Source: Halapricum salinum (GTDB lineage: Archaea > Halobacteriota > Halobacteria > Halobacteriales > Haloarculaceae). From it: DNA of 64,000 nucleotides. Shown here piece by piece: positions 8,759 through 17,557 of the stretch. Within the stretch, counting starts at the first letter, position 1. The number at the start of each line of letters is the position of its first letter. Both the position numbers and the translations under genes were made by a program. The notes under the pieces are model-generated. The model made no database searches. It saw only the letters and a program-made list of their open reading frames with translations, and was not told where the DNA came from. The stretch spans positions 984,887-1,048,886 of the forward strand of contig NZ_CP031310.1 of NCBI RefSeq assembly GCF_004799665.1, in the 5' to 3' direction.

Positions 8759-9646
8759 ATGGACGGACCCGACCACGAGGGGGACGCTGGCAGCACCCTC
8801 GACGACGACCGCGAGTTTCGCGACCCCGACGCACTGCTCGCTCGCGCCGGTTCGCGCGGCGACCCCAACCGCGACCAGCACTTCCTGGTCGACGACCGCG
8901 TGCTCGACCGGCTGCCGAGCTACGCGACCGAGATCGACGCCGACCTGAGCCACGTGCTGGAGATCGGCGCGGGCAACGGCGCGCTCACCGATCGACTGCT
9001 CGCGGTCGCCGAGAAGGTCACCGCGGTCGAACGCGACCCCGACCTCGCCGCGTTCCTCCGCGAGGAGTTCGCCGACGAGATCGCGGCCGGTCGCCTGACC
9101 GTGATCGAGGGCGACGCGCTGAACGTCGACCTGCCCGAGTTCTCCGCGTCGATCTCGAATTTGCCCTACGGCGTCTCCAGCGAGATCACCTTCCGACTGT
9201 TGCCTCGTGGCGTCCCACTGATCCTGATGTTCCAGCAGGAGTTCGCAGAACGGATGGCCGCCGACCCCGGGACCGACGAGTACGGCCGCCTGTCGGTGAC
9301 GACGGGCCACTACGCCGACGTCGAGGTGGTCGAGCCCGTTCCCAAAGAGGCGTTCTCGCCGCCGCCGGCCGTCGAGAGTGCGGTCGTCCGGGCGCTGCCC
9401 CGCGAGCCCGACTACGAGGTTCCTGACGACGAAGTGTTCATGGACTTCGTGAAGGCCGTGTTCACCCAGCGCCGGAAGACGATGCGCAACGCGATCCGCA
9501 ACACCGGCCACATCTCGGGGCTGGACGACCCCGACGCGGTGGTCGACGCTGCCGAGAAATCGCTGATGAGCAAACGGGCAGGTGACGTCACGCCCGCCGA
9601 GTTCGCGAACCTGGCACGCCTCGCGGTCGAGGTGGGCGAGCCGTGA
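8759..9646 (+). CDS. rsmA: 16S rRNA dimethyladenosine transferase RsmA (KsgA/Dim1)
   Basis: This 295-residue SAM-dependent methyltransferase dimethylates the two adjacent adenines in helix 45 of 16S rRNA. Motif I is E-I-G-A-G-N-G-A-L-T, motif II contains V-E-R-D, and the catalytic motif IV is I-S-N-L-P-Y-G. The C-terminal helical part has F-T-Q-R-R-K-T-M-R-N. The start lies 1 nt after the DUF655 stop, and the mscS start overlaps its TGA. The N-terminal 35 residues are an acidic haloarchaeal extension. Confidence 0.96.
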   Translation: MDGPDHEGDAGSTLDDDREFRDPDALLARAGSRGDPNRDQHFLVDDRVLDRLPSYATEIDADLSHVLEIGAGNGALTDRLLAVAEKVTAVERDPDLAAFLREEFADEIAAGRLTVIEGDALNVDLPEFSASISNLPYGVSSEITFRLLPRGVPLILMFQQEFAERMAADPGTDEYGRLSVTTGHYADVEVVEPVPKEAFSPPPAVESAVVRALPREPDYEVPDDEVFMDFVKAVFTQRRKTMRNAIRNTGHISGLDDPDAVVDAAEKSLMSKRAGDVTPAEFANLARLAVEVGEP

Positions 9647-10791
9647 GCGCGGCCGGGACTGTCCCTGTCGACGTCCCACTCGCTGCCGTCGGTCAGCTAT
9701 TCTCGACTCCGACCGAGCGGTGGGCGGGGACCGCGGCGGTGCTGGTCGGCGTGCTCCTCGCCAGCTGGGCCATCCGCCAGGTCGGACTGGTGTTGCGGGA
9801 CCGCTACGATCCGAGCGGGAGTCTCCTCGAAGCCGCGCAAGCGGCGCTGATCGTCGTCCTCTCGGCGGCCGCGATCGCCGCCGTCCTGAACATCTGGGAC
9901 GCCAGCGCGGAAGCGACGGCCATCTCGGAGACATTCGACCCCAGCCCGACGACGGTCGTCCGGGCGCTGGTGTCACTGCTGTTGTTGCTGGGGGCGTGGG
10001 GCGCGACCGTGTTCGCGAAGCGGCTGATCAACGTCGTCTTCGAGGAACACGACGCCTTCTCGCGCCACCAGCGCGAGGTCGGCTACCACGTCGTCCAGCT
10101 CTCGCTGTACCTGCTCGCGCTCGTCGCCGGCGTCGCCGTCTGGGGGATCGATCTCTCTGACATCCTGCTCGGGGCCGGCTTCCTGTCGGTCGTCGTCGGA
10201 CTGGCAGCCCGCCAGACGCTGGCGTCGGTGCTGGCGGGATTTGTCCTCCTCTTTGGCCGGCCGTTCGACATCGGCGACTGGATCGCCGTCGACGAACACG
10301 AGGGGATCGTCACCGACGTCTCGATCTTCAACACCGAAGTGCGGACGTTCAACGGCGAGTACGTCACCGTGCCAAACGACGTCGTGACCGCGAAGAGCCT
10401 CGTCAATCGCTCGCGGCGGGGCCGCCTCCGGATCGACGTCGAGGTCGGCGTCGACTACGACGAGGACGTCGAGCAGGCCCGCGAGCTGGCGACCGAAGCC
10501 ATGCGCGACATCGACATCGAGGAGATCCGCGACCACCCCAAACCCAGAACAGTCCTGACGGGATTCGGCGACTCTGCGGTCGTCATGGAGCTTCGATTCT
10601 GGGTCGACGACCCGACGGCCGAGCGACGGTGGACCGCCCAGACCGCGGTCGTCAGGTCGGTCAAGGACGCCTTCGAAGAGAGCGAGGTGACGATCCCGTT
10701 CCCACAGCGGACGCTCAGCAGTCGCCCGCCCGACGGGCTGCAGCTTCGAGGCGAGAGCCGGGCCGTCTCCGAGTCGGGTGAGGCTGAATGA
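9643..10791 (+). CDS. mscS: MscS-family mechanosensitive channel
   Basis: This 382-residue protein has four or five N-terminal hydrophobic segments (residues about 20-185), then the MscS pore helix G-L-A-A-R-Q-T-L-A-S-V and the beta domain with G-R-P-F-D-I-G-D-W, V-D-V-S-I-F-N-T and V-P-N-D-V-V. It would open under osmotic downshock, relevant to a halophile. It starts with GTG overlapping the rsmA stop and overlaps the methylase gene by four bases, so translation is coupled. Position between rsmA and a HemK-type methylase matches Haloferax. Confidence 0.93.
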   Translation: MSAAGTVPVDVPLAAVGQLFSTPTERWAGTAAVLVGVLLASWAIRQVGLVLRDRYDPSGSLLEAAQAALIVVLSAAAIAAVLNIWDASAEATAISETFDPSPTTVVRALVSLLLLLGAWGATVFAKRLINVVFEEHDAFSRHQREVGYHVVQLSLYLLALVAGVAVWGIDLSDILLGAGFLSVVVGLAARQTLASVLAGFVLLFGRPFDIGDWIAVDEHEGIVTDVSIFNTEVRTFNGEYVTVPNDVVTAKSLVNRSRRGRLRIDVEVGVDYDEDVEQARELATEAMRDIDIEEIRDHPKPRTVLTGFGDSAVVMELRFWVDDPTAERRWTAQTAVVRSVKDAFEESEVTIPFPQRTLSSRPPDGLQLRGESRAVSESGEAE

Positions 10792-11387
10792 TGGGAGACG
10801 AGGAAGTTGACGAGGGAGTGCCGGCGCTGGCCGAACGGCGCGACCTCGAGCAGGTCTATCAGCCGGCCGAGGACTCACACCTGCTGGCCGAGGCCGCCCG
10901 CGAGGCCGTCGAACCGGGCGAGCGCGCACTCGACGTCGGGACCGGCTCGGGCTACGTCGCCAGTGCGCTTGCCGAGGCCGGTGCCGAAGTGGTCGCGACC
11001 GACGTCAATCCACTGGCCTGCGAGCAGGCGCGTGAATCGGGAGTCCCGGTCGTCCAGGCCAACCTCGCCGACCCCTTTCGAGCGTCGGTGTTCGACCTCG
11101 TGACGTTCAACCCGCCCTATCTGCCGACGCCACCCGAGGAAGCCATGAACGACTGGATGGAACGGGCGCTGTCGGGCGGCGAGAGCGGCCGCGTAGTGAT
11201 CGCACCCTTTCTGGAAACCGCCGGTCGCGTGCTCGCGCCCGACGGGCGGGTCCTCCTGCTCGTGAGCACGCTCACGGACGTCGAGGCGGTCGAAGAGCTG
11301 GCAACTGCGGCCGGCTTCACCACCCGAGAGGTCGCCGACGAATCCCATCCCTTCGAACGACTGGTCGTCCTCGAACTCCGTCGCTGA
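10788..11387 (+). CDS. HemK2/PrmC-type protein glutamine methyltransferase
   Basis: This 199-residue SAM methyltransferase has the HemK2/Mtq2-type opening V-Y-Q-P-A-E-D-S-H-L-L, SAM motif I L-D-V-G-T-G-S-G, and the catalytic F-N-P-P-Y-L. The N-P-P-Y signature marks N5-glutamine methylases; the E-D-S opening and short length favour the eukaryotic/archaeal type that modifies the GGQ motif of release factor aRF1. Two ATG codons start the frame (10788, 10791). It closes the rsmA-mscS translationally coupled group. Confidence 0.88.
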   Translation: MMGDEEVDEGVPALAERRDLEQVYQPAEDSHLLAEAAREAVEPGERALDVGTGSGYVASALAEAGAEVVATDVNPLACEQARESGVPVVQANLADPFRASVFDLVTFNPPYLPTPPEEAMNDWMERALSGGESGRVVIAPFLETAGRVLAPDGRVLLLVSTLTDVEAVEELATAAGFTTREVADESHPFERLVVLELRR

Positions 11388-11482
11388 GACGCTCGCTCGA
11401 TTATTTCCGCTCGAACGTGTCTGATCTGTTCCACAGGCGTTACGTAGTATTGGTGTCACTATAGTACGATACGGAGCCGGGC

Positions 11483-13363
11483 ATGGGGACAGTTATCGAC
11501 GTCCACGGATCGGGAAAGGCAGGCCTCGACGCGGCGACAGACGAGCGTCTGAGCGGGCAGTATCTGGCAGACAGGCCGCTCTCGGCGTCGGTCGGCGACA
11601 ACGAGCAGGTGGCGTTCGTCATCGTGAACAAGCGCGGTGGTGTGACCGTCGAGCGAAAAAGTGGGAGCGAGAGCTACAAGCCGGGCCGGAACTACCGGAC
11701 ACTGGTCGCAGTGACGGACGTCCGGCTGTTGATCGCAGTCGGCGGTGCGGGCGAGAGCGGCGACCGGATCGTCTCGGTCCCGCTGTCGACGATCACTGGC
11801 GTCGACACCGAGAGCAGCTTTCTCGGCGGGGCGCTGGTCGTCGCGACCGACGCGGGCGAGCGGTGGTCGATTCCGTGTCGGGACGACCTCGATCCCGTCG
11901 TGTCGTATCTCCAGCACGCCAAGCGAGCGTGGTCGAAGGTCGACCGGCTACTGGCGGAAGTCGACGAACGGATCGGGGCGGCCGAAGACCGTCTCGAAAC
12001 CGGGGACCACGAGGGGGCACTCGAAGCGGCCGACGACGCCATCTCGGTCGTTGCCCACGCCCGCGAGGAACTCGGGACGTTCGAGATGGGGCGTGGCGTC
12101 GTCGCCAACGCCGATTTCGAGCGTCGCGAGGCGTCGATACGGACGGTCCAGCGGCGGGTCCACGCAGGCGTCGCCAGCGAACAGGTGGAGCAGGCCCGAG
12201 ACACGGCCGAGGCCGACCGCTACCGCGAGGCACACGACCACTTCGAGCGCGCCAGAGCGGCCTGCGAGCGGGCGCTGGCGATCGACGCCGACGAACCGAG
12301 CGAGGACGACCTCACTGAACGACAGGGCGAGATCGAGCGCGAACTGCGCGATCTCGAAGGCGCACCCGCCGCGGCCGCGGCCGACGTGCTCGACGAGGCC
12401 CGCGAGATCGACGACCCCAGCGAGCGAGCGGCGGCGCTGGAGGACGCTCTCGAGGCCCAGCGCGACCTGCTGGGGCTATGCTGGGGGCCCGAGGCAGCGT
12501 TCGACGGTGACCCCGAAGAGATTCGCGAACGGATCGTCGCGATCGTCGAGGAGATCCTCGCAGCCCGTCTCGACGCAGTCAGACGATCGCTGGTCGCAGC
12601 CGATCGCCTGGACGTCCGTGATCGGGGAGACGACGCGCTCGCGGAGTGCGCTCGTGCTACCGAGCATATCGACGCGGCGCGTGCGGTCGCCCGCGAGCTA
12701 CTGCCCGAACGGGTCGAGGCGCTGGACACCTGGGCCGAAACGGTCGACGAACAGCGCGCCAGAGTCCAGAAAGACGATTCCGGAACGACGGCCGCCGTCT
12801 CCGGTGTGAGTAGCGACGCCGCGGCGGCCGGACCAACCACAGCCGAGTCCACGGAACCGACAGACGCAGTCGTTGCCGGAATCGCGACCGTCGACGACGC
12901 GTCGGCCGGCAGCGAGGACGATACTGGACCGCCAGTGGCGGGCGAAGAAATCGAGCCCGAATCGCTGGCCGAACGGTTGGCGACACTCGATAAATCGGCA
13001 TTCACCAGCCTGATCGCGGACGTCTGGCGAGACCTGGGCTGGCGGACGACGGCGTTCACCGAATCGATCGACCAGTACGACGTGATGGCGACCCGGGCAG
13101 ACCCGGTCGAACTCCGCATGCTGATCTGGGCAGTCCACCGTCCCGACGGCGACCTCGACACCGCGGTCGTCGACCGATGTGCGACCGATCGGGCGAACGT
13201 CGACCGGGCCGACGTCGCCGCGCTCGTGACGACCGGCGCAGTCCCGGAGGCAGTCCGCGAGCGCGCGAGCGAACACAACGTCAAACTCCTCGAACGAACG
13301 GACCTGCTCGACCTGCTCGAACGCGAGCAGTTGGCCCACCTGATCGACGGTCTCCGCCAATAA
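11483..13363 (+). CDS. PH-like domain, helical linker and Mrr-like nuclease-fold protein
   Basis: This 626-residue protein shows three parts: residues about 20-135, a beta-rich bacterial PH-like domain (V-A-F-V-I-V-N-K-R-G ... Y-R-T-L-V-A-V-T-D-V-R-L-L-I); about 145-430, Ala/Glu/Arg-rich helical repeats; about 440-500, an acidic low-complexity linker; and about 500-626, a domain resembling Mrr/REase-like folds (F-T-S-L-I-A-D-V-W-R-D-L-G-W ... Y-D-V-M-A-T). In the last part the Lys of the usual Q/E-x-K motif appears to be replaced (A-V-H-R), so cleavage activity is doubtful. No operon partner is evident; metE1 follows after its own promoter. Its role is unknown; a membrane- or DNA-associated defence or repair function is speculation. 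Confidence 0.7.
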   Translation: MGTVIDVHGSGKAGLDAATDERLSGQYLADRPLSASVGDNEQVAFVIVNKRGGVTVERKSGSESYKPGRNYRTLVAVTDVRLLIAVGGAGESGDRIVSVPLSTITGVDTESSFLGGALVVATDAGERWSIPCRDDLDPVVSYLQHAKRAWSKVDRLLAEVDERIGAAEDRLETGDHEGALEAADDAISVVAHAREELGTFEMGRGVVANADFERREASIRTVQRRVHAGVASEQVEQARDTAEADRYREAHDHFERARAACERALAIDADEPSEDDLTERQGEIERELRDLEGAPAAAAADVLDEAREIDDPSERAAALEDALEAQRDLLGLCWGPEAAFDGDPEEIRERIVAIVEEILAARLDAVRRSLVAADRLDVRDRGDDALAECARATEHIDAARAVARELLPERVEALDTWAETVDEQRARVQKDDSGTTAAVSGVSSDAAAAGPTTAESTEPTDAVVAGIATVDDASAGSEDDTGPPVAGEEIEPESLAERLATLDKSAFTSLIADVWRDLGWRTTAFTESIDQYDVMATRADPVELRMLIWAVHRPDGDLDTAVVDRCATDRANVDRADVAALVTTGAVPEAVRERASEHNVKLLERTDLLDLLEREQLAHLIDGLRQ

Positions 13364-13390
13364 TTACTACAGGGCATTTCTCGAAGTAGT

Positions 13391-13400
13391 AAATATTAAA
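13391..13400 (+). promoter_or_regulatory. TATA box for metE1-metE2
   Basis: The box aaatattaaa ends 26 nt before the metE1 ATG at 13426, standing out in a short AT-rich gap. This spacing fits a leaderless transcript. Confidence 0.65.
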
Positions 13401-13425
13401 GCTCGTCATTTCGTAGTCCACTCCA

Positions 13426-14427
13426 ATGACAGACATCGTATCGACGACACCGGGTCTGTATCCGTTGCCGGACTGGGCGAAAGACGACCTCTCGGGGCTG
13501 AAAGGCCACCAGAAAGACGACCTCATCAGCGGTGACGAGGGCGAGGAGATCGTCTCCGTCTACGACGAAGCCCGCGCCGACGTGATCGAAACTCAGCAGG
13601 CCGCCGGGCTGGATCGCGTGGTCGAGGGTCAGCTCCGCTGGGACGACATGCTGGCCCACCCGCTGGCAGTCCACGACAGCGTCGACACCCGCGGGATCGT
13701 CCGCTACTACGACAACAACAACTTCTATCGGGAGCCGGTCGTCACCGACTCCCTCTCGAAGGACGGCGGTGACGTCGCCGCCGACCTCGGTGCGGCCGCC
13801 GATCTGGTCGACGACGAGGCTCTGCAGGCTGTGCTGCCGGGTCCCTATTCGCTGGCGGATCTGGCGACTGACGAGTACTACGAGGACGAGGCGGAGTTCC
13901 TCGACGCCGTCGCCTCGTTCCTGCGCGAGGAAGTGAACGAGTTCCCCGAGGTCGAGACGCTGTTCCTGCTCGAACCGTCGCTCGTGACCGACGCGCCCGG
14001 CGACGGCGCGGACGAACGCGCCAGCGAGGCGATCGATTCGGTCGCCAGCGCCGCCGACGCCGAGGTCGTCGTCCAGACCTACTGGGGCGCGCTGGAGGAG
14101 AAGGTCCACGCCCATCTGCTCGACGCCGACGTCGACGCCGTGGGCTACGACTTCGTGACCGACCACGAGGCCAACCTCTACAACATCAACGAGTACGGCA
14201 CGAAAGACGACATCGCCTTGGGCGTCGTCGACGGCCAGAACACGCTGGTCGAGACGCCCGGCGAGATCCGCGAGCGGATCGAGTGGGTCGACGAACAGAC
14301 CGCCAACGACTTCGAGACCGTCTACGCGACTGCCAACACCGAGCTGTTCTACCTCCCCGTCAACAAGTTCGAGGAGAAACTCCAGGCGCTCGCTGGCGTC
14401 GCCGAAGTCGAGGAGGTGCAAGCATGA
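13426..14427 (+). CDS. metE1: cobalamin-independent methionine synthase-like subunit without zinc site (MetE1)
   Basis: This 333-residue TIM-barrel protein is of the MetE/UROD family (T-T-P-G-L-Y-P-L-P at the N terminus, G-P-Y-S-L-A-D-L-A near residue 140). The zinc-ligand stretch equivalent to H-x-C in MetE reads V-Q-T-Y-W and the late Cys is also absent, so it cannot form the usual homocysteine-activating zinc site alone. Its stop overlaps the start of metE2. Haloferax has the same pair (HVO_2743/HVO_2742 as I recall), so the two probably act together in the last step of methionine synthesis. Confidence 0.85.
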   Translation: MTDIVSTTPGLYPLPDWAKDDLSGLKGHQKDDLISGDEGEEIVSVYDEARADVIETQQAAGLDRVVEGQLRWDDMLAHPLAVHDSVDTRGIVRYYDNNNFYREPVVTDSLSKDGGDVAADLGAAADLVDDEALQAVLPGPYSLADLATDEYYEDEAEFLDAVASFLREEVNEFPEVETLFLLEPSLVTDAPGDGADERASEAIDSVASAADAEVVVQTYWGALEEKVHAHLLDADVDAVGYDFVTDHEANLYNINEYGTKDDIALGVVDGQNTLVETPGEIRERIEWVDEQTANDFETVYATANTELFYLPVNKFEEKLQALAGVAEVEEVQA

Positions 14428-15491
14428 GTACACGAGAGCAATTCCGACCGGAGGATCACGAGAACGACCACTTCCTGCTGACGACCGTCGTCGGCTCCTA
14501 TCCCAAGCCCAAGTGGCACGACCGCGCCCGCGAACTGTTCGAGGATGACGACTCGGACTTCGATCTCGACGACTGGGAAGAGTCCAAAGACGACGCCGCC
14601 CGACTCATCACTGAAGAGCACGAACGCGCGGGCGTCGACGTCGTCACCGACGGCGAGATGCGCCGCAACGAGATGGTCGAGTACTTCGCCCACCGGATCG
14701 ACGGCTACGACTTCAACGGCCGCGTCAAAGTGTGGGGGCACAACTACTTCGACAAGCCCTCCGTGGTCGACGAAGTCGAGTACGACGAGCAGTGGCTGGT
14801 CGAGGAGTTCGAGTTCACGAACGACGTCGCCGACGCCCCAGTCAAAGTGCCGATCACTGGCCCGTACACCCTGGCGTCGTGGAGCTTCAACGAGGTCTAC
14901 GACGACGAGGAGCAGTTGACCTACGCGCTGGCCGACCTCGTGAACGAGGAGATCGAGGCGCTCGTCGATGCGGGTGCCCGCTACATCCAGATCGACGAGC
15001 CCGCGCTGGCGACGACGCCGGACGACCACGCCATCGTCGGCGAGGCCCTCGAACGGATCGTCGACGACGTGCCCGAGGACGTGCGCCTGGGCTTGCACGT
15101 CTGTTACGGCGACTACTCGCGGATCTACCCCGAGATTCTGGACTACCCGGTCGAGGAGTACGACCTCGAACTGGCCAACGGCGGCTACGAGCAACTGGAC
15201 GTCTTCAAGGACGACGAGTTCACCAAGGACTTCGCGATGGGCGTCGTCGACGTCCACACCGCCGAGGTCGAGTCCGTCGAGGAGATCAAGGAGAACATCA
15301 AGAAGGGGCTGGAGGTCGTCCCGCCGGAGCAACTGACCGTCTCGCCGGACTGCGGTGTGAAGCTACTGCCCCGAGAGGTCGCCTACGGCAAGATGGAGAA
15401 TATGGTGAAGGCGGCTCGCGAGATCGAGCAGGAACTCGACGCTGGCGAGATTGATGTTGTGGCTGGTGCGGAAGCGAGTGCGGACGACTGA
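14424..15491 (+). CDS. metE2: cobalamin-independent methionine synthase, zinc-containing subunit (MetE2)
   Basis: This 355-residue protein matches the C-terminal catalytic half of MetE: T-T-V-V-G-S-Y-P-K-P opens the barrel, I-D-E-P-A-L lies near residue 190, and zinc ligands are supplied by H-V-C-Y-G-D and S-P-D-C-G-V-K. It transfers a methyl group to homocysteine; core MetE enzymes of archaea may use a methyl donor other than polyglutamyl-methyl-THF. The start overlaps metE1 by four bases. The last codons (I-D-V-V-A-G-A) use ATT and GTT, unusual here, and a second copy of this tail lies about 185 bp downstream. Confidence 0.92.
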   Translation: MSTREQFRPEDHENDHFLLTTVVGSYPKPKWHDRARELFEDDDSDFDLDDWEESKDDAARLITEEHERAGVDVVTDGEMRRNEMVEYFAHRIDGYDFNGRVKVWGHNYFDKPSVVDEVEYDEQWLVEEFEFTNDVADAPVKVPITGPYTLASWSFNEVYDDEEQLTYALADLVNEEIEALVDAGARYIQIDEPALATTPDDHAIVGEALERIVDDVPEDVRLGLHVCYGDYSRIYPEILDYPVEEYDLELANGGYEQLDVFKDDEFTKDFAMGVVDVHTAEVESVEEIKENIKKGLEVVPPEQLTVSPDCGVKLLPREVAYGKMENMVKAAREIEQELDAGEIDVVAGAEASADD

Positions 15492-15678
15492 ACTAGCGTA
15501 CGCGGCTGAAGGCCACGTTTCACTGAACCGAGCGGAGCGAGGTTCAGCCTTTTTCCCCACGTTTTTGCGAGGAGTGGTTCCCACAGCGAACGCAGTGAGC
15601 GAGGAAACCCGACGAAGTAAAAAGTGGGTGTAGATCGATGTCGTGAGTGGTGCAGCGACTGCTGACGACTAGCGAGAT
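15450..15678 (+). repeat. diverged direct repeat of the metE2 3' end
   Basis: The last ~45 bases of metE2 (15450-15497) recur at about 15634-15674. In the second copy the same frame reads I-D-V-V-S-G-A-A-T-A-D-D-stop, against I-D-V-V-A-G-A-E-A-S-A-D-D-stop in the gene. Differences include synonymous ATT/ATC and GTT/GTC changes and a 3-nt gap. The sequence between contains a short inverted repeat (ctgaacc ... ggttcag). It looks like an insertion that replaced the original gene end. Confidence 0.6.
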
Positions 15679-15762
15679 TCCGAGTGTAGCGAGGACTCTC
15701 GATGGAGCGAGCGGGGAGCGCCAGCGACCCGCGAGCAAGAACGTACGCGCCGAAGGCGCGTT
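15492..15762. other. non-coding gap after metE2
   Basis: No convincing gene is seen. Besides the metE2 tail copy, a second short repeat pair is present: cgtacgcggctgaaggcc near 15496 and cgtacgcgccgaaggcgc near 15742, each followed by a gtttca-type stretch. A T-run after the ctgaacc/ggttcag hairpin (about 15522-15552) may terminate metE2 transcription. Confidence 0.5.
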
Positions 15763-16236
15763 TCATTCGACCGGGCCACAGTTCGTCGTGACGTCGGTGA
15801 GTGGGGCGACATCGGTCACGGGGTCCCGGATGAACCAACTCACGGTGAGACAGTGGTCACCGAGCGTCTGCCCTTCGTACTGCGTTCCCCGCTGGCGATG
15901 GTCGAGGGTGTATCGCTGGTCGGACTCGATTACAAGCTCGGAGGTGTACGAGAACGCGTCGACGGCACCCTCGGGCGTGACGACCCACTCTGCTGAGGGG
16001 CCCACAGAGATCGGGCGGACCTCCTGGGTGTAGCTGTCGGTACTGCCGTTGCCGGTGGACGCTATCGATAGCGCGACCTCAAGCGGTGACTCGGTGAAAT
16101 TGAGCACTCGTTCGAACCGCAATGGAATCTGTGGGATGTCTTCGGATTCGGAGAGGCAGCCGACTGTGGCGAAAGCGCCGGACAGGAGACCGGCTCGCAG
16201 AACCGTGCGGCGACGCAGTCGGAGAGGGCCAGGCAT
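15763..16236 (-). CDS. Tat-exported lipoprotein of unknown function
   Basis: This 157-residue protein has an N-terminal R-R-R-T-V-L-R twin-arginine motif, a hydrophobic stretch and a lipobox T-V-G-C-L (Cys near residue 28), so it should be folded, exported by Tat and lipid-anchored. The rest is beta-rich with two further Cys residues (D-H-C, N-C-G) that could pair. No family recognised. It faces metE2 convergently and has a repeat-bearing 3' flank. Confidence 0.65.
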   Translation of the reverse strand: MPGPLRLRRRTVLRAGLLSGAFATVGCLSESEDIPQIPLRFERVLNFTESPLEVALSIASTGNGSTDSYTQEVRPISVGPSAEWVVTPEGAVDAFSYTSELVIESDQRYTLDHRQRGTQYEGQTLGDHCLTVSWFIRDPVTDVAPLTDVTTNCGPVE

Positions 16237-16578
16237 GCGGGTGTCTGGATTCGTATTCGGAAGGTGGAATTAAATTATGTCTGGTTTCAGAGCGCACGAG
16301 ATCAGTGACTGTCGTCCACACGGATACGGCGGTGACCGCGCCGCTACAACAGTCAAATCATCATAGCCATCGCCACACGCCTCCCCAACCGACTGCGTTA
16401 CTCGCTTCGCGTCGCTCGCTGTGTTACTCATCCCTCGCACGTCGCTGTCGGCGCACCAGCGAGCCGACAGCGCGCGCCAGCGCGGAATTGGACGTTTGAC
16501 ACCTTCCCCGCCAAGTCCTATCAGGCATGATAACTGAGGGGGCACGTTTAATCTGCAGGCGCTACCGTTGGGAGATAT
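16237..16578. other. intergenic gap with hairpin-rich GC stretch
   Basis: No gene is supported. Bases about 16365-16485 form a GC-rich palindromic stretch including a perfect 9-bp stem gctgtcggc/gccgacagc at 16444-16471. A TATA-like tttaat at 16547-16552, about 27 nt before 16579, is the probable promoter of the transducer gene. Confidence 0.5.
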
Positions 16579-17484
16579 ATGGCTTCAGATACTGGTGGCT
16601 CCGGCGACGGGTTCGGAGCCGCGAGCACGTCAGACGTCGACGCGGCCGAACTCGGCAGCGCGATCGACGAACTGTTGCGCGCCTCCGAGAACGTCTCCCA
16701 GAGCTCACAGCAGATCAGCGATCTCGCCCAGGAACAGTCCGACAACATGCGCGAAGTGGCGGGCGAGGTATCGAACCTCTCCGCCACCGTCGAGGAAGTC
16801 GCCTCCAGTGCCAACGAGGTCAAGGCTGTCTCCCAGCAGGCCCGCCAGTTGGCGAATCAAGGCCGTGACGTCGCCGACGAGGCGATCACCGCCATGGAGG
16901 CCGTCGACGACGCCAACGAGGAGGTAAGCGACGACGTCATCCAGTTGCGCAACCGCATCGACGAGATCGACGAGATCGTCGACGTCATCAACGACATCGC
17001 CGACCAGACCAACATGCTGGCGCTGAACGCCTCGATCGAGGCCGCACGAGCTGGCGAGGCCGGCGAAGGCTTCGCGGTCGTCGCCGACGAGGTGAAGTCC
17101 CTGGCCGAGGAGTCCCAGCAGAACGCCGCCGAGATCGAGGCGATGGTGAGCGACATCAAAGACGACACCGAGAGCACCGTCGACTCGATCAAGGAGGCCA
17201 ACGAACAGGTCGACGAAGGGATCGAGCAGGTCGGCGAGGCCGTCGAGATCCTGAAGAAGATCGACCAGGCCGTCAAGGAGGCCGCCCAGGGCGCCGAAGA
17301 AGTCGCCGAGGCCACCGACGACCAGGCCGCCTCCACCGAGGAAGTCGCGAGCATGGTCGATCAGACCGCCGAGTCCGCCGACCGCGTCGCCAGCGAGATC
17401 GAGCAGATCGCCGCCGCCAACGAACAGCAGGCCGCGAAGGTCAACGAGATCCAGAGCATGATCTCGCGGCTGGATCTGGACTAA
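16579..17484 (+). CDS. soluble methyl-accepting transducer lacking a sensor domain
   Basis: This 301-residue protein is almost entirely the MCP signalling coiled coil. The conserved hairpin tip (D-Q-T-N-M-L-A-L-N-A-S-I-E-A-A-R-A-G-E) lies near residues 140-160, flanked by Glu/Gln/Ala-rich methylation helices. There is no transmembrane segment, HAMP, PAS, Cache or globin domain; only about 25 low-complexity residues precede the helix. It should couple to CheA/CheW in the cytoplasm, but its input must come from a partner or from the bundle itself. No chemotaxis genes adjoin it here. Confidence 0.88.
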   Translation: MASDTGGSGDGFGAASTSDVDAAELGSAIDELLRASENVSQSSQQISDLAQEQSDNMREVAGEVSNLSATVEEVASSANEVKAVSQQARQLANQGRDVADEAITAMEAVDDANEEVSDDVIQLRNRIDEIDEIVDVINDIADQTNMLALNASIEAARAGEAGEGFAVVADEVKSLAEESQQNAAEIEAMVSDIKDDTESTVDSIKEANEQVDEGIEQVGEAVEILKKIDQAVKEAAQGAEEVAEATDDQAASTEEVASMVDQTAESADRVASEIEQIAAANEQQAAKVNEIQSMISRLDLD

Positions 17485-17557
17485 TACTGTCGGGCAGACG
17501 TATTTCTCGCGCTCCCGGACCACAACACACCTAAAGGGGCCACTCTACCGGGCAGAC

